From the NCBI GenBank assembly GCA_041676625.1, contig JBAYRN010000007.1:1-64000 (forward strand): 64,000 nucleotides of DNA. Reading direction: 5' to 3'. The stretch's first letter is position 1; every line of letters begins with the position of its first letter. A model generated the notes under the pieces. That model made no database searches. It saw only the letters and a program-made list of their open reading frames with translations, and was not told where the DNA came from. This stretch comes from JAEXNA01 sp041676625 (GTDB taxonomy: Bacteria; Vulcanimicrobiota; Xenobia; Xenobiales; JADMJV01). Position numbers and translations under genes: made by a program. Shown here piece by piece: positions 8,411 through 17,446 of the stretch.

Positions 8411-9289
8411 TTAACGCCCAGATAGGGCGAGGCTTTTCAGGACACTGAGCTTGAGGGTTTCTTCTTTACCCTTGCGGTGGTCCTTGCAACTGGCATAGCC
8501 CTGGTAAAAGAGTGTCTCCAGGCGGGCCTGGAACTGTTCCGTTCGGCCATCAGGAAAGTCTGCTTCCACCACCAGATTTTCCTTGTCCCCGGACAATCGG
8601 CGAAGCTGCAAAGGAGCCTGCCCGTACTCTTCCCATAGCTTGGCTTCGACCACCTGCAAGCTGCTCTTCCAGCGGCCGGAGCCGCGATAGCCTCTGGAAA
8701 ACGGCTGCCCCTTGGCCAGGGTCTGATCCATTTCCAGGTATTCCTCCGGCTTGAGCCGCCCGTAAAACTTCCATTCCGGAAAGACGGCCACCACCGGGGC
8801 GAAGCGATGCCCACCCAGATGAGAGACCTGGAGCGTACGCCGAGAGCCGTGGGCTCGCAGAGTTTGAAACACCGGCACCCCCAGCAGACCGCAGCAAGGA
8901 TCCCTGGACCCATGGGTGCATACCATGTAGCAGTTCAGGGGTTCTTCGGGCAGGGGTGAATGAAGAGCCTGAACCAACTCCTCCCGGTTGGCCGGAAAGG
9001 TCTGATAAACGGTCTGGCGGCCGTTCCAGCGGATCAACAGGGCCCGGGGCGATTGGCAGGGTTCCAGCCAATCTACCCCCGGTGTACCCAAAATCTTGGC
9101 GTCCAGGCCTTTGTGCTTCTTCAGGATCGGTCGAAGCTCTTGAACCAGACCCTCCATTTTTTTGATCTTGGCCGGCCACGGCTTAGGAAGCTCCAACAGC
9201 AGGTAGGCCTCTTCGGTGGGTGCGGTACCCACGATCGAGCTGCCCTCCAGTGGAGTCAAGGCACAGCCCGGAAAGGACGGACAGGTCAT
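8411..9289 (-). CDS. Sucrase/ferredoxin-like family protein
   Basis: A 292-aa protein of the sucrase/ferredoxin-like family, which has a thioredoxin-like fold related to [2Fe-2S] ferredoxins. Family landmarks are LLLELPKPWP near the start, CTHGSRDPCCGLLG around residues 145-160 and the HLGGHRFAP motif about 35 residues later. The biochemical role of the family is poorly defined; iron-sulfur binding is plausible through the CCG cluster. The ORF can extend to 9352, but that overlaps ccsA by 55 bases. The ATG at 9289 lies 8 bases after the ccsA stop and suits the family N-terminus. It is last in the apparent resB-ccsA transcript. Confidence 0.8.
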   Translation of the reverse strand: MTCPSFPGCALTPLEGSSIVGTAPTEEAYLLLELPKPWPAKIKKMEGLVQELRPILKKHKGLDAKILGTPGVDWLEPCQSPRALLIRWNGRQTVYQTFPANREELVQALHSPLPEEPLNCYMVCTHGSRDPCCGLLGVPVFQTLRAHGSRRTLQVSHLGGHRFAPVVAVFPEWKFYGRLKPEEYLEMDQTLAKGQPFSRGYRGSGRWKSSLQVVEAKLWEEYGQAPLQLRRLSGDKENLVVEADFPDGRTEQFQARLETLFYQGYASCKDHRKGKEETLKLSVLKSLALSGR

Positions 9290-9297
9290 GACCGGGG

Positions 9298-10962
9298 CTA
9301 TTGCTTGGCTTCGACGGGGCGCAGGTGCGACCGGTGTTTGTGGGTAGCCCACAGCACGAACAGGATCTCAGCCACCACATACACGCCCACGTATTCCACT
9401 CCACCGGAGCCGAACCCGTAGGAGTGCAAGCCTGCTCCCAGGACGTAGTTAACACCGTACCAGGCCATCAAGACGCCCTGGAAGGCAATGACCGACCAGG
9501 CGGCGATACCGAATTTTCGGATCCACCCGGCGTGACGCCCGTGCAGGATGGCGAGATACCCCAGCAGGGCGATCAAGGCCCAAACCTCCTTGGGGTCCCA
9601 GCCCCAGAAGCGACCCCAGGAATAGTTCGCCCATACGCCACCCAGGATGGTCCCGGCAGCCAGCAGCAAAACTCCCACTTGCAGAGCCCGGTAGAGGGCG
9701 TCGTGGAGCCCGGCGATGACCTCTTCCTGTTGGGGCCTGAGAGCCGATTTCCAGAGGACCATATGACCCAGCCCCAGAGCCAGTAAGAAGGCTGCATAGC
9801 CCAGGGTTATGCTGAGGACGTGAATGGTGAGCCAGAAATTGCTCCGCAACACCGGAGTGAGGGGGTTGATGGAGGGATCCAGTACGGTGGGGAGGGTGTC
9901 GGCCAGAACCAGGCACACCACCGCCCCCGCAGCAGCCGACATGAGGTAATAGCGCCGGGGCGATATGTACTCGAAGATCAGAGCGAAAAGGACCGCCCCG
10001 AAAGCCACCCAGATGACCGATTCATACATATTGGTCACGGGTGGACGACCGGCGATCAAACAGCGCAGGGCGAACCCGTAGATGTGCATGACAAAGCCCG
10101 CCAGGATGAACCCGCAACCAGCCCGGTAGGCCATCGTTTGAGTTTTGGGTTGGCTGAAAGTCAGGATGGCCAGCCCCACCAGATAGAGAATCCAGGCTTT
10201 GCGGAAAGGGTGCGATTTGTTGTAGCGCAGTTCCCGAGCCATGATGGTCTCTTCGGGTACCGGTCCGAGTTTGGAGAGTTCACTACGGACGCTTCCGGCG
10301 GCAGCCAGAATCGCCGCTTCATCGCCGGAAACGATAGCTTGTCGGAGTTGGTCCACGGCGTTTTTGGCCGGAATCACCAGTTCGATCAGCCCTTCGTGCT
10401 CGAAGTCGGCGAAGCTACCCCAGGTCTCTTCCATTCCCGAAGGGTTTGGGACAACCTGAAAAATGGAGCCGTTCTTGATTCTCCCGACGACGCTCATCTT
10501 GATCAGAAGGTCTTGAATCTTTTCTTCCGGACCGTGGAGTTCTTCGTCGTTTTGTTGATGCTGGTGGATCTCTTGACGCCACTTGTCCAGGCTTTGGTTT
10601 TCAGCAAGTTCTGCGAAAGAGTACCAGCGCTGATCAGGATCCAGCCCCAGCTCTTTCTTGGCTTCGAGATCTCGAAATTCAATGATCTCTCGTTTTTCAA
10701 GCTCTGGATCGGCCCACCAACTCAGCAGGGTAACGACCGGCTCTTGCTTTTCAAACTGGACCTTGCCGGTGACCAGACGAACCGACTCTCGGGCCAGGGT
10801 GTCCAGTGGCTTGAGACGCCCTCCGGATTGAACCGGCAGGGTCGCGAGCGATTGGGTGGCGCTGAGGTCTGACTCGCCCTGGGCCCAGCCGGATACGGCC
10901 AGGGTCAAGAGCATAAAACAAACGGTGATAAAATTCTTAGTTTTCACTGGAGGGTTCTCCAA
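9298..10962 (-). CDS. ccsA: Cytochrome c biogenesis protein CcsA/ResC
   Basis: A 554-aa multi-pass membrane protein. An N-terminal signal-like helix (residues 9-27) is followed by a large extracytoplasmic region (28-250) that typical CcsA lacks, then about eight membrane helices. The haem-handling tryptophan-rich segment is visible as WANYSWGRFWGWDPKEVWALI around residues 440-460 (WGRFWGWDPKEVWAL). With ResB it forms the system II synthase that carries haem across the membrane and attaches it to apocytochrome c CxxCH motifs. The ATG overlaps the 3' end of resB by 26 bases. No cytochrome c gene or thioredoxin-like ResA lies nearby. Confidence 0.92.
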   Translation of the reverse strand: MENPPVKTKNFITVCFMLLTLAVSGWAQGESDLSATQSLATLPVQSGGRLKPLDTLARESVRLVTGKVQFEKQEPVVTLLSWWADPELEKREIIEFRDLEAKKELGLDPDQRWYSFAELAENQSLDKWRQEIHQHQQNDEELHGPEEKIQDLLIKMSVVGRIKNGSIFQVVPNPSGMEETWGSFADFEHEGLIELVIPAKNAVDQLRQAIVSGDEAAILAAAGSVRSELSKLGPVPEETIMARELRYNKSHPFRKAWILYLVGLAILTFSQPKTQTMAYRAGCGFILAGFVMHIYGFALRCLIAGRPPVTNMYESVIWVAFGAVLFALIFEYISPRRYYLMSAAAGAVVCLVLADTLPTVLDPSINPLTPVLRSNFWLTIHVLSITLGYAAFLLALGLGHMVLWKSALRPQQEEVIAGLHDALYRALQVGVLLLAAGTILGGVWANYSWGRFWGWDPKEVWALIALLGYLAILHGRHAGWIRKFGIAAWSVIAFQGVLMAWYGVNYVLGAGLHSYGFGSGGVEYVGVYVVAEILFVLWATHKHRSHLRPVEAKQ

Positions 10963-12682
10963 TCTCCGAGGCAGCCTTTTTCTTGGGCTTAAAATAAAAC
11001 ATGATGATGATTCCTACAATGAGCAGTATCGAACCGATGTACTTCAGAGCGATACCAGGATCGTTGGCTACCGCGAAGACCGAAATATCTTTGCCGTCGG
11101 CGGTCTTGTCGAAGGAAGCTTGGAACACTTTGTAACCGCCCTGCTCGTAGGGCTCGTTCATGGCGATGGTGTGTGGAGTGTTATGGATGACGACGTCGCT
11201 TTCGTAGGTGGCGGCGTTGCGCGTACCGGGGTCGTACCCGACGCGAAATTCTTTGAGTTCAATCTCGAAGGGAAGAGAGACGGTCTTGTAACCGTACCCG
11301 ATGTAGACAGGGCTGCCGTCCTTATCTTCCACCTTTCGGATGTCGCCGCGTTCCAGCCAGATGGGGCCGTCCAGGCCACCACCTTCGAGACTCAGCCGAA
11401 TGGCCGGACCGGGAGCTTTGTCCTCCTGGCCTTTCTTGGGAAAGACCTCGGTCATCAGCTTCTCTTTCTTGGCCGAAGGGTGAAAGGTGACGACTTCCGC
11501 CTGGAGATTCATCCAGCCGGTTTCGACGCGTTCACCCACTTTGGTGGGAAGGGCCTTGCCTCCATCCACTCGATAGAGCAACTGCCCGTCGGGGGTCAAG
11601 CCCAATTCGAAGCGACGCTCGGTGGGCTTGTCTTCGCGATTGTAGATAAGACTGGAGGAAAAATCGCTGCCGATGCTTCCGATCCGAGAGTTCAGTTCAG
11701 GGAGCTTGGCGAACAGCAGCCATCTCTGGGAAGCCTCTCCCTTGCGTAGAACCAGTTCCACGCAAGGATTGTGGGGCTGTTCGGACTTGCTGATCAACTC
11801 GCCGTCTTCAACGCTGGCGTGCGGTAGGTAACGAACCAACTCCAGGCTGGCTCCTTCGATCTCCAGAGGAAAGGGCACACCGGGAGTGAGCTTGTCCAGG
11901 GCGACGACGTGGGGAGCTTCATTGAGCAGGAGTTGTACCATGCCTCGGCCCTCTTCGGAGACTCCTGCCTTAAAAGCTGAAACCGTGGCCTCATCGTGCA
12001 ATCTGGTGAAGGAGAGGGCTGCAGGTCCGAGATCGATCTCTCCCAGGGCAGGGGTGAGCCACATCTTCTGATCCACATTTTCGTTGGAGAGGCGAATCTC
12101 CGCTGCGGGAAGTCCGGCTTCGTGATGGACGTAGATGTTCTCACCTCTAGCGTGGTGATAGTAATCGTCGATCACGGCCACCAGGGTGTCGTCCCCTTCC
12201 AGGGTGTATCGGTATTCGGTTTTCCCTGGTTCCGGGGGGCTCCATCGATACTCGGCTGAAATCTCTCGGAGAGTTTCCAATTCTCGACCGAAGTAAAGGA
12301 CCGGCTCGTCTATCATGATCCGGCTGCTGGTTTCACCCTCCTCCAGGGCCACGCTCCCGTCCACTCCCCGGTACATGGTTTGAAGGGAGCCCACGAGAAT
12401 GACAATGATTCCGAGGTGGGTCATCACAAAACCGGTCTGCTTCTTTTTCCAGGGATACCTCATGAGCGCCGAACTCAAGAGATTGATGCCCAAGAACGTC
12501 AGGAAAAGCGCGAAAAGCGGACTTCGGTAGACGAGATATTGGGCGGTCTTGGTGTCGTACAGCGACTCGTAAAAGGTGGCGGTTGCCAGTATGCCGGCCA
12601 GCGCCACCAATAGGATGACAGCCAGTTTAAGTGACGCTAAAAACCGAAAAATCGAATTCTTTTTTATCTTTTTAAGGAGCAA
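10937..12682 (-). CDS. resB: Cytochrome c biogenesis protein ResB (Ccs1)
   Basis: A 581-aa ResB family protein. Three N-terminal membrane helices lie at about residues 15-37, 56-76 and 84-106 (SLKLAVILLVALAGILATA, GFVMTHLGIIVILVG). A large extracytoplasmic domain (107-545) follows, then a last helix (LKYIGSILLIVGIIIMFYF) with a Lys-rich cytoplasmic tail. It works with CcsA in system II haem delivery. The start is a TTG (LLKKIKK) at 12682 with GAGGA about 11 bases upstream. It overlaps ccsA by 26 bases. Confidence 0.92.
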   Translation of the reverse strand: MLLKKIKKNSIFRFLASLKLAVILLVALAGILATATFYESLYDTKTAQYLVYRSPLFALFLTFLGINLLSSALMRYPWKKKQTGFVMTHLGIIVILVGSLQTMYRGVDGSVALEEGETSSRIMIDEPVLYFGRELETLREISAEYRWSPPEPGKTEYRYTLEGDDTLVAVIDDYYHHARGENIYVHHEAGLPAAEIRLSNENVDQKMWLTPALGEIDLGPAALSFTRLHDEATVSAFKAGVSEEGRGMVQLLLNEAPHVVALDKLTPGVPFPLEIEGASLELVRYLPHASVEDGELISKSEQPHNPCVELVLRKGEASQRWLLFAKLPELNSRIGSIGSDFSSSLIYNREDKPTERRFELGLTPDGQLLYRVDGGKALPTKVGERVETGWMNLQAEVVTFHPSAKKEKLMTEVFPKKGQEDKAPGPAIRLSLEGGGLDGPIWLERGDIRKVEDKDGSPVYIGYGYKTVSLPFEIELKEFRVGYDPGTRNAATYESDVVIHNTPHTIAMNEPYEQGGYKVFQASFDKTADGKDISVFAVANDPGIALKYIGSILLIVGIIIMFYFKPKKKAASEIGEPSSEN

Positions 12683-12789
12683 TGTCTTCGCTCTTCCTCA
12701 CGGACCCCGTTATGTGGTACCCCAAGAGTCCTTACCTCCAAACATCTCAATCCTACCATGAGTTCCGTCTGAAGGAGGTTCCAAAAATA

Positions 12790-14781
12790 CTATTCTTCTT
12801 TGCTTTTCTTCTTAAGGGTCAGCCGCTTGCGTTTTGGTTTCTTGGTGCGAGCCCGTAAAGGTGCGATTTTTTTAGGACCCGGCTGCTCTGAATCCTCAGA
12901 TTCTTCCGATTCCTCGGAGGGTTCCTCTTTGGGTTCCTCCGAGGGCTCGGCCAGGATTTTCTCCAGGTCTTTGCGCCATTCATCCATGCTGGCCGGCTTC
13001 AAGTCGGGGGCATCCTCAAGTCGAGAAAACTCCTGCCGGGCCTTATCGGCCAGACCCTGACTCGCGTAAAGGAGCGACAACTGGTATCGCACGACATGAA
13101 GATTGGGGTCCACCACCAGAGCCTGATTAAATCGCTCGCTCGCTTGCTCCCATAACGAGCGCTCGGCCGCCGATAGCCCAAGATTGAAAAGGGCTTCGGT
13201 GTAGTCGGGATCCCGGGTCAACACTTCCGACCACTGTTCTTCGGCTTGTTCGTAAGCCGACTGGCGAACGTAGGCGATACCCAGATTGTTACGAGCCGAA
13301 AGGTCGGAGGGATCCGCCTGGATCGAGGACTTAAAGGCCTCGATGGCTTCGTCCCAACGCTCCAACGCCACCAGGGCCAACCCTCGGTTGTTGGAGAGTT
13401 GAGCGTCGGGCGTCTCAGCGGAGGCGTCAAGTTCCTCGAAGAGGGCCAGGGCTTCTTCGACCGCTCCGTGATTCATCAGGGCCAGCGCCATGTGGTTGGT
13501 AGCGAATCGATCCCCGGGATGTTGTTTGAGAATGGCCGCAAAGCACGCAATCGCGTCTTCGAATCGGCCCAGGCGAGTGAGGGAGAGGCCCAGGTTGGTC
13601 CAGGCGTAGTGATCCTCAGGCGAGAGTTCGATCACGCGCTGGAAGATCTCTTCTGCTTTCTGGTCGGCTCCCAGCAAGGTGTGGGCATAGCCCAGATTGT
13701 TCAGGGCCAACAAGTTGTCCGGATAGAGGGCCAGCACCCGCTCCAGGGGTGGGACCGCCTGATCCACTCGTTCCGTTTTCAAGAGACAGATGGAGAGATT
13801 GTTGAGGGCGAATGGGTCGTCGGGGAGGAGGTCGAGGGAGCGGCGAAAGTTGTGCTCGGCGGACTCGTACTGCTCCAGAGAGATTTGAGCCCGTCCCAGG
13901 TTGTTCAGGGCATAAGTATCGTTGGGCACCAACTCCAGCGCTTTCTGATAATGGGCGATGGCCTCTGACCAGAATTCGAGTTGAGCCTTGACTCGACCCA
14001 GGTTGTGATGAGCCACGGAGTCGTCGGGGTGGGCCTCGAGGACCTCTTCAAAAGTCTTTATGGCGTCTTCGGTTCGGCCCATCTGGGCCAGGATTCGTCC
14101 TTTGTTGTTGGCCGCGTAGGCGTCTTCATGGTCGATCGCAAGGACCGCTTCGAACTGCTCCAGGGCGCCTTCGAGATCCCCCTGGCGTTCCCGGAGTTTG
14201 CCCAGATTGTTGTGGGCGTAAAGATCACCGGGTTCCAGTTCTAAAACGCCCCGGAACTCCGATTCAGCCTCTTCCACGAAGCCCTGGCGGGCTAGCAGTT
14301 GGCCCAGGGAGTTCTTGGCATAGATGTCCTCGGGGTCCAATTGCAGGACTTGCTCAAGACGGCGCCGCGCGTCGTCGTCCTTCCCCTCTTTGACCAGTAC
14401 CGAACTCAGGTTGTAGTGGGCCTGAGTGTAGCCGGGATCGAGTTCAGTGGCCTTGTTCCATAATTCGATCGCTTCCGGCACACCCGAACTCCTGGAAAGG
14501 GCGAGGGCCAGGGCGTTGAGCACCTGAGGTTGGTCCGGTTTTCGAACGAGAGCTTCCCGGTAGAGTTCTTCGGCCTCGGAAAGCCGGTTCTGGCTGAGGT
14601 AGGTGGTGCCCAGGAGGTTTAAGGCTCGAGTGTGGTCGGGTTTGAGTTCCAGGGCTCTCCGCCAACTCTTGGAGGCTCTCCCTGACTCACCCATCTCGGC
14701 GAGTAAGAGGCCCTGCTGATAGAATAGCTCAGGGTCGTGGGGGAAATCCTTCAGTTTATCTTCGATCTCACTCAGGTCCAT
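12790..14781 (-). CDS. TPR-repeat protein with charged C-terminal tail
   Basis: A 663-aa protein of about seventeen near-continuous 34-residue tetratricopeptide repeats (residues 10-590). Many units share the wording LNNLG or AxNNLGxAY, so the repeats are more alike than usual and suggest recent internal expansion. The final 60 residues are first acidic (EEPSEESEESEDSE), then very basic (KKPKRKRLTLKKKSK). There is no signal peptide. Its ATG lies one base after the stop of the AMIN/secretin-N gene, so the two are probably coupled. Confidence 0.85.
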   Translation of the reverse strand: MDLSEIEDKLKDFPHDPELFYQQGLLLAEMGESGRASKSWRRALELKPDHTRALNLLGTTYLSQNRLSEAEELYREALVRKPDQPQVLNALALALSRSSGVPEAIELWNKATELDPGYTQAHYNLSSVLVKEGKDDDARRRLEQVLQLDPEDIYAKNSLGQLLARQGFVEEAESEFRGVLELEPGDLYAHNNLGKLRERQGDLEGALEQFEAVLAIDHEDAYAANNKGRILAQMGRTEDAIKTFEEVLEAHPDDSVAHHNLGRVKAQLEFWSEAIAHYQKALELVPNDTYALNNLGRAQISLEQYESAEHNFRRSLDLLPDDPFALNNLSICLLKTERVDQAVPPLERVLALYPDNLLALNNLGYAHTLLGADQKAEEIFQRVIELSPEDHYAWTNLGLSLTRLGRFEDAIACFAAILKQHPGDRFATNHMALALMNHGAVEEALALFEELDASAETPDAQLSNNRGLALVALERWDEAIEAFKSSIQADPSDLSARNNLGIAYVRQSAYEQAEEQWSEVLTRDPDYTEALFNLGLSAAERSLWEQASERFNQALVVDPNLHVVRYQLSLLYASQGLADKARQEFSRLEDAPDLKPASMDEWRKDLEKILAEPSEEPKEEPSEESEESEDSEQPGPKKIAPLRARTKKPKRKRLTLKKKSKEE

Positions 14782-14782
14782 G

Positions 14783-15574
14783 TTACTTCGGTGACTGGGC
14801 CCTCAAAAATTTCTCCAACTCTTCGATATCCTGGGCCGTGCCCTCCACCATCAAGATGTTGAGAATTGGATCGACGACGTAGGTGGCGTTGGGGAAGGCC
14901 AGTTGGGCAGCTTTCATGGCTTTCTCCGCACTCCGGCTCTTAAAGGGAAAGTACTCCTTGACCAGCTTTGCGGTGGTGGCCGGGGGAGCGGCAACCGTAC
15001 GAGCAGGAGTGGACTCTGGTTGGGCCGTGGTCGGCTGGGTTGTAGCGGGCTGGGCGGCGGTCGCTGGTTTCGGGGGTTCCGGCTGGGTTGCTGCCGGTTG
15101 GGCCGGTTGGGTTGCTGTCGGCTGGGCTGCCTTTGGCTGTGCTGCCGTGGGCTGAGCCGCCTCCGGAGTTCGAGACGGTACGTGGGCCATTTCGCTGAGC
15201 TTCACCGCATAGCGATACCCCGTACCTGTTTTGGTGAGAGATGTCTTGGGCTTCGATAAAACATGCACCCGAATGACCGCGTCCTGGGCGTTGGCGCTAG
15301 TAACGACCCTTTGGATCAAGCCTTTGTCCACCGCCGTGCTGGCGGGTTGTCCGGCCAGCGCGGACTTGGGAAAGGTCAACTCCAGAAAGGCCGGGTCAGG
15401 GTTCATCCGGAGTTGCGGTTGGGGAGCCGAGGTGTGGGCGTCTATGTAGAGGGTATCCCCCTTGACGCTGACTTTGACATCGACTTGAGTTTGGGCAAGT
15501 GCAGGCGAGCCGGCGACCAGAAGGACGAAGCACAGCGAACCGAACCATTTTGAAGGGAGATTATTCCAGATCAT
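14783..15574 (-). CDS. Exported AMIN-like / secretin N-domain protein
   Basis: A 263-aa protein with an N-terminal signal peptide (hydrophobic core to about residue 25, ending ALAQ). Residues 30-130 look like an AMIN-type domain (DTLYIDAHTSAPQPQLRM, FLELTFPKSAL, VIRVHVLSK), a fold that binds peptidoglycan or occurs in PilQ-like proteins. Residues 138-185 are a degenerate AAQPTA/TQPA repeat that should span the wall. Residues 190-263 resemble a short secretin N1-type module (LVKEYFPFKSRSAEKAMKAA, then PILNILMVEGTAQDIEELEKFL). The secretin barrel itself is absent. It could be an accessory of a pilus or type II secretin encoded elsewhere. Confidence 0.7.
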   Translation of the reverse strand: MIWNNLPSKWFGSLCFVLLVAGSPALAQTQVDVKVSVKGDTLYIDAHTSAPQPQLRMNPDPAFLELTFPKSALAGQPASTAVDKGLIQRVVTSANAQDAVIRVHVLSKPKTSLTKTGTGYRYAVKLSEMAHVPSRTPEAAQPTAAQPKAAQPTATQPAQPAATQPEPPKPATAAQPATTQPTTAQPESTPARTVAAPPATTAKLVKEYFPFKSRSAEKAMKAAQLAFPNATYVVDPILNILMVEGTAQDIEELEKFLRAQSPK

Positions 15575-15615
15575 AGGAACAGTGGGTTATACACACTTTC
15601 CCACGGCTCCTTCAC

Positions 15616-15924
15616 CTAACGTCCGGTCGCTGGTAGTAGCCCGATTTTATTAAACTTGTTCAGGTACCATTGGCCGTCTTCAGCCTGCACGATTTCCACT
15701 TCGACGATCACGCCAACCTGAACTTCCGGTGGGACCTTGCGATCCTGGGCCACCATGACTCGCACGAATTCATTGGCACCCATCATCACGATGAAGTTGG
15801 ACTCCTGGACGAAGTTGATGCGCCCGGTGAGGGTCCTGGTGGGCGGGCCGAAGAGCGCCAGCGCAGGACCCGCACACAGCAGCACCGCCAGCAAGAGAAA
15901 GACTATAGACTTATGGGCACGCAT
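15616..15924 (-). CDS. Small exported protein, 102 aa
   Basis: The start is ATG at 15924 with AGGTGG 8 bases upstream; a longer reading would start inside that site. Residues 1-25 are a clear signal peptide (SIVFLLLAVLLCAGPALA). The mature part of about 75 residues is beta-rich (RTLTGRINFVQESNFIVMM, then VGVIVEVEIVQAEDGQWYL) and resembles a small OB-fold. Function unknown. It lies upstream of the AMIN/secretin-N gene on the same strand, separated by 41 bases. Confidence 0.7.
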   Translation of the reverse strand: MRAHKSIVFLLLAVLLCAGPALALFGPPTRTLTGRINFVQESNFIVMMGANEFVRVMVAQDRKVPPEVQVGVIVEVEIVQAEDGQWYLNKFNKIGLLPATGR

Positions 15925-16066
15925 GATATATTCCACCTCGATAGAGAATCCGGAATCACGGAAGCCGCTTGAGCTTCCCGGATGGCCGGGCGAATATGTT
16001 TATCGGTGGGAGTGGCGGTTTCCTCTATTCAATGGCATGTCGGAGGCTCTCAAACCAGGTACCCGC

Positions 16067-17446
16067 TCAGTCGTCCAGGACCCAGACCGCGGCGATCTGG
16101 GCTCCGCGCTTGACATTGAGGACTTCCGAAGGGGAGAGCCTGACCAGCGGGCTCACCGATTTGTCGGCCAGACCGTAAGGTGATAGGTCGAAGAGGTAGC
16201 TAAAGCATTCCCAGGCTTTGCCGGTCCAGGTAGGTAGAGAGCGCTTCGGAATGGGCACCCTGTCCTGAGCCACATAACCGCCCAGAGCGAGGCTCCGCTC
16301 CACGTGCTCGGCCCATTCTTCGCGGGTGCAACGCCAGCCCAGATAGAGCCCCTGGGCCCCCCAGCCGTCGGCCGGCTTTAAAACAAAGCGCTCCTGCTCT
16401 CGGACAACCTGGTCCTGGTTCTGCGGGGTCAATTTTAGAGTCAACGGTACCAATTTTCGGACGATCTTCAGGTCTTCAGCAGAGAGAAGCTCTTCGGCTT
16501 CCGGTTCATGGAAGAGAGCGAGGAGCGATTTCACGGTGAGGGGCTTGGAGGCGAAACTGTTGATCAGGCAGACCGCTCCCGCCCGGCAAGCCTCCACGAT
16601 GGCTCTGGAGCCGGCGGGGTCGCGGAGCATGTCTTCGACCAAAACTCGGCGGTAGACCAGGTCGATCGGTTTTCCGTCGTAGCAGCGAAGGCGCCCGAGG
16701 CTAAAGCTGAGTTCCCGGGGGTCGGCCACCACCGCCTCGTAACCCCGCTCAGCCAGGCCCTGGGCGATCAGTTCAAACTCCCGGTGGGTGCTCACCGTGA
16801 CCCAGTCTACGATGGCTATTCGGGGTTTGCCGGTGGGGGAGGATAGCTCCGGATGGTCGGCTAGAAAGCTGTTCCAGGCTTTGTCCAGGTGCTCGTAGAG
16901 AGCGGGACGAAAAGGGATGGTGCGACCCGGGGCCGTTTTCTGAAATTCTTCCCAGAGGGGTGTGCGGCTCACGATCTCCGAGCTGATGTCGAGAAAGGCG
17001 GCGCCGCCCGGTGAATCGATGTTGAGTTCGACGATCTGATAATCACCGGCGTGCTGCGGATCTTCAGAGAGGAATCCGTCGACCCGGGAGATGGTCTGAC
17101 CGGGCCTTAATTGATTTTCGATCCGGATCCAGTTTTGTTCGGCCGGGTCAAAGCCCAACCAATCCAGCCAGCGACCGTCCTGAAGCTTGGGCTCAAGGTG
17201 AGCCAACACGGTATTGAGCTGATCCAGAGATTTGACCAGTTCGTTCCAGCGGGCCTCCGAAATGACGAAGGGGGGAAAGATCATCGGGACCGGCTTGTCT
17301 CCGAAGAGGAGTCGTTGCTCGACCAGGGACTGCCGCACCTGATTGAATTGGGCCTGAGCTTCGACCGGGCTGGCTCGCAGGAGATCCAGGAACTGTTGCT
17401 GGGCTGTCGCTTCGGACTCCAGCGCTTTAGACCAGTCATAGGACAT
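16067..17446 (-). CDS. Circularly permuted ATP-grasp family protein
   Basis: A 459-aa protein resembling the circularly permuted ATP-grasp (glutathionylspermidine synthase-related) family. Supporting segments are DYQIVELNIDSPGGAAF (about 135-151), the PIDLVYRRVLVEDML stretch with the YRR signature (about 262-276), LINSFASKPLTVKSLLALF, and FVLKPADGWGAQGLYLG (about 370-386), which fits the ATP-binding lysine and glycine loop. Such enzymes form amide bonds on carboxylates; the substrate here is unknown. It starts 10 bases inside the end of the LD-carboxypeptidase gene, which suggests a linked role in peptide or wall metabolism. Confidence 0.75.
   Translation of the reverse strand: MSYDWSKALESEATAQQQFLDLLRASPVEAQAQFNQVRQSLVEQRLLFGDKPVPMIFPPFVISEARWNELVKSLDQLNTVLAHLEPKLQDGRWLDWLGFDPAEQNWIRIENQLRPGQTISRVDGFLSEDPQHAGDYQIVELNIDSPGGAAFLDISSEIVSRTPLWEEFQKTAPGRTIPFRPALYEHLDKAWNSFLADHPELSSPTGKPRIAIVDWVTVSTHREFELIAQGLAERGYEAVVADPRELSFSLGRLRCYDGKPIDLVYRRVLVEDMLRDPAGSRAIVEACRAGAVCLINSFASKPLTVKSLLALFHEPEAEELLSAEDLKIVRKLVPLTLKLTPQNQDQVVREQERFVLKPADGWGAQGLYLGWRCTREEWAEHVERSLALGGYVAQDRVPIPKRSLPTWTGKAWECFSYLFDLSPYGLADKSVSPLVRLSPSEVLNVKRGAQIAAVWVLDD

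Noticed and set aside
15000..15170. Repeated short units resembling a tandem DNA repeat or CRISPR-like array
   Set aside because: They encode the in-frame Thr-Gln-Pro/Ala-Gln-Pro linker of the AMIN/secretin-N protein. Unit lengths are irregular multiples of three.
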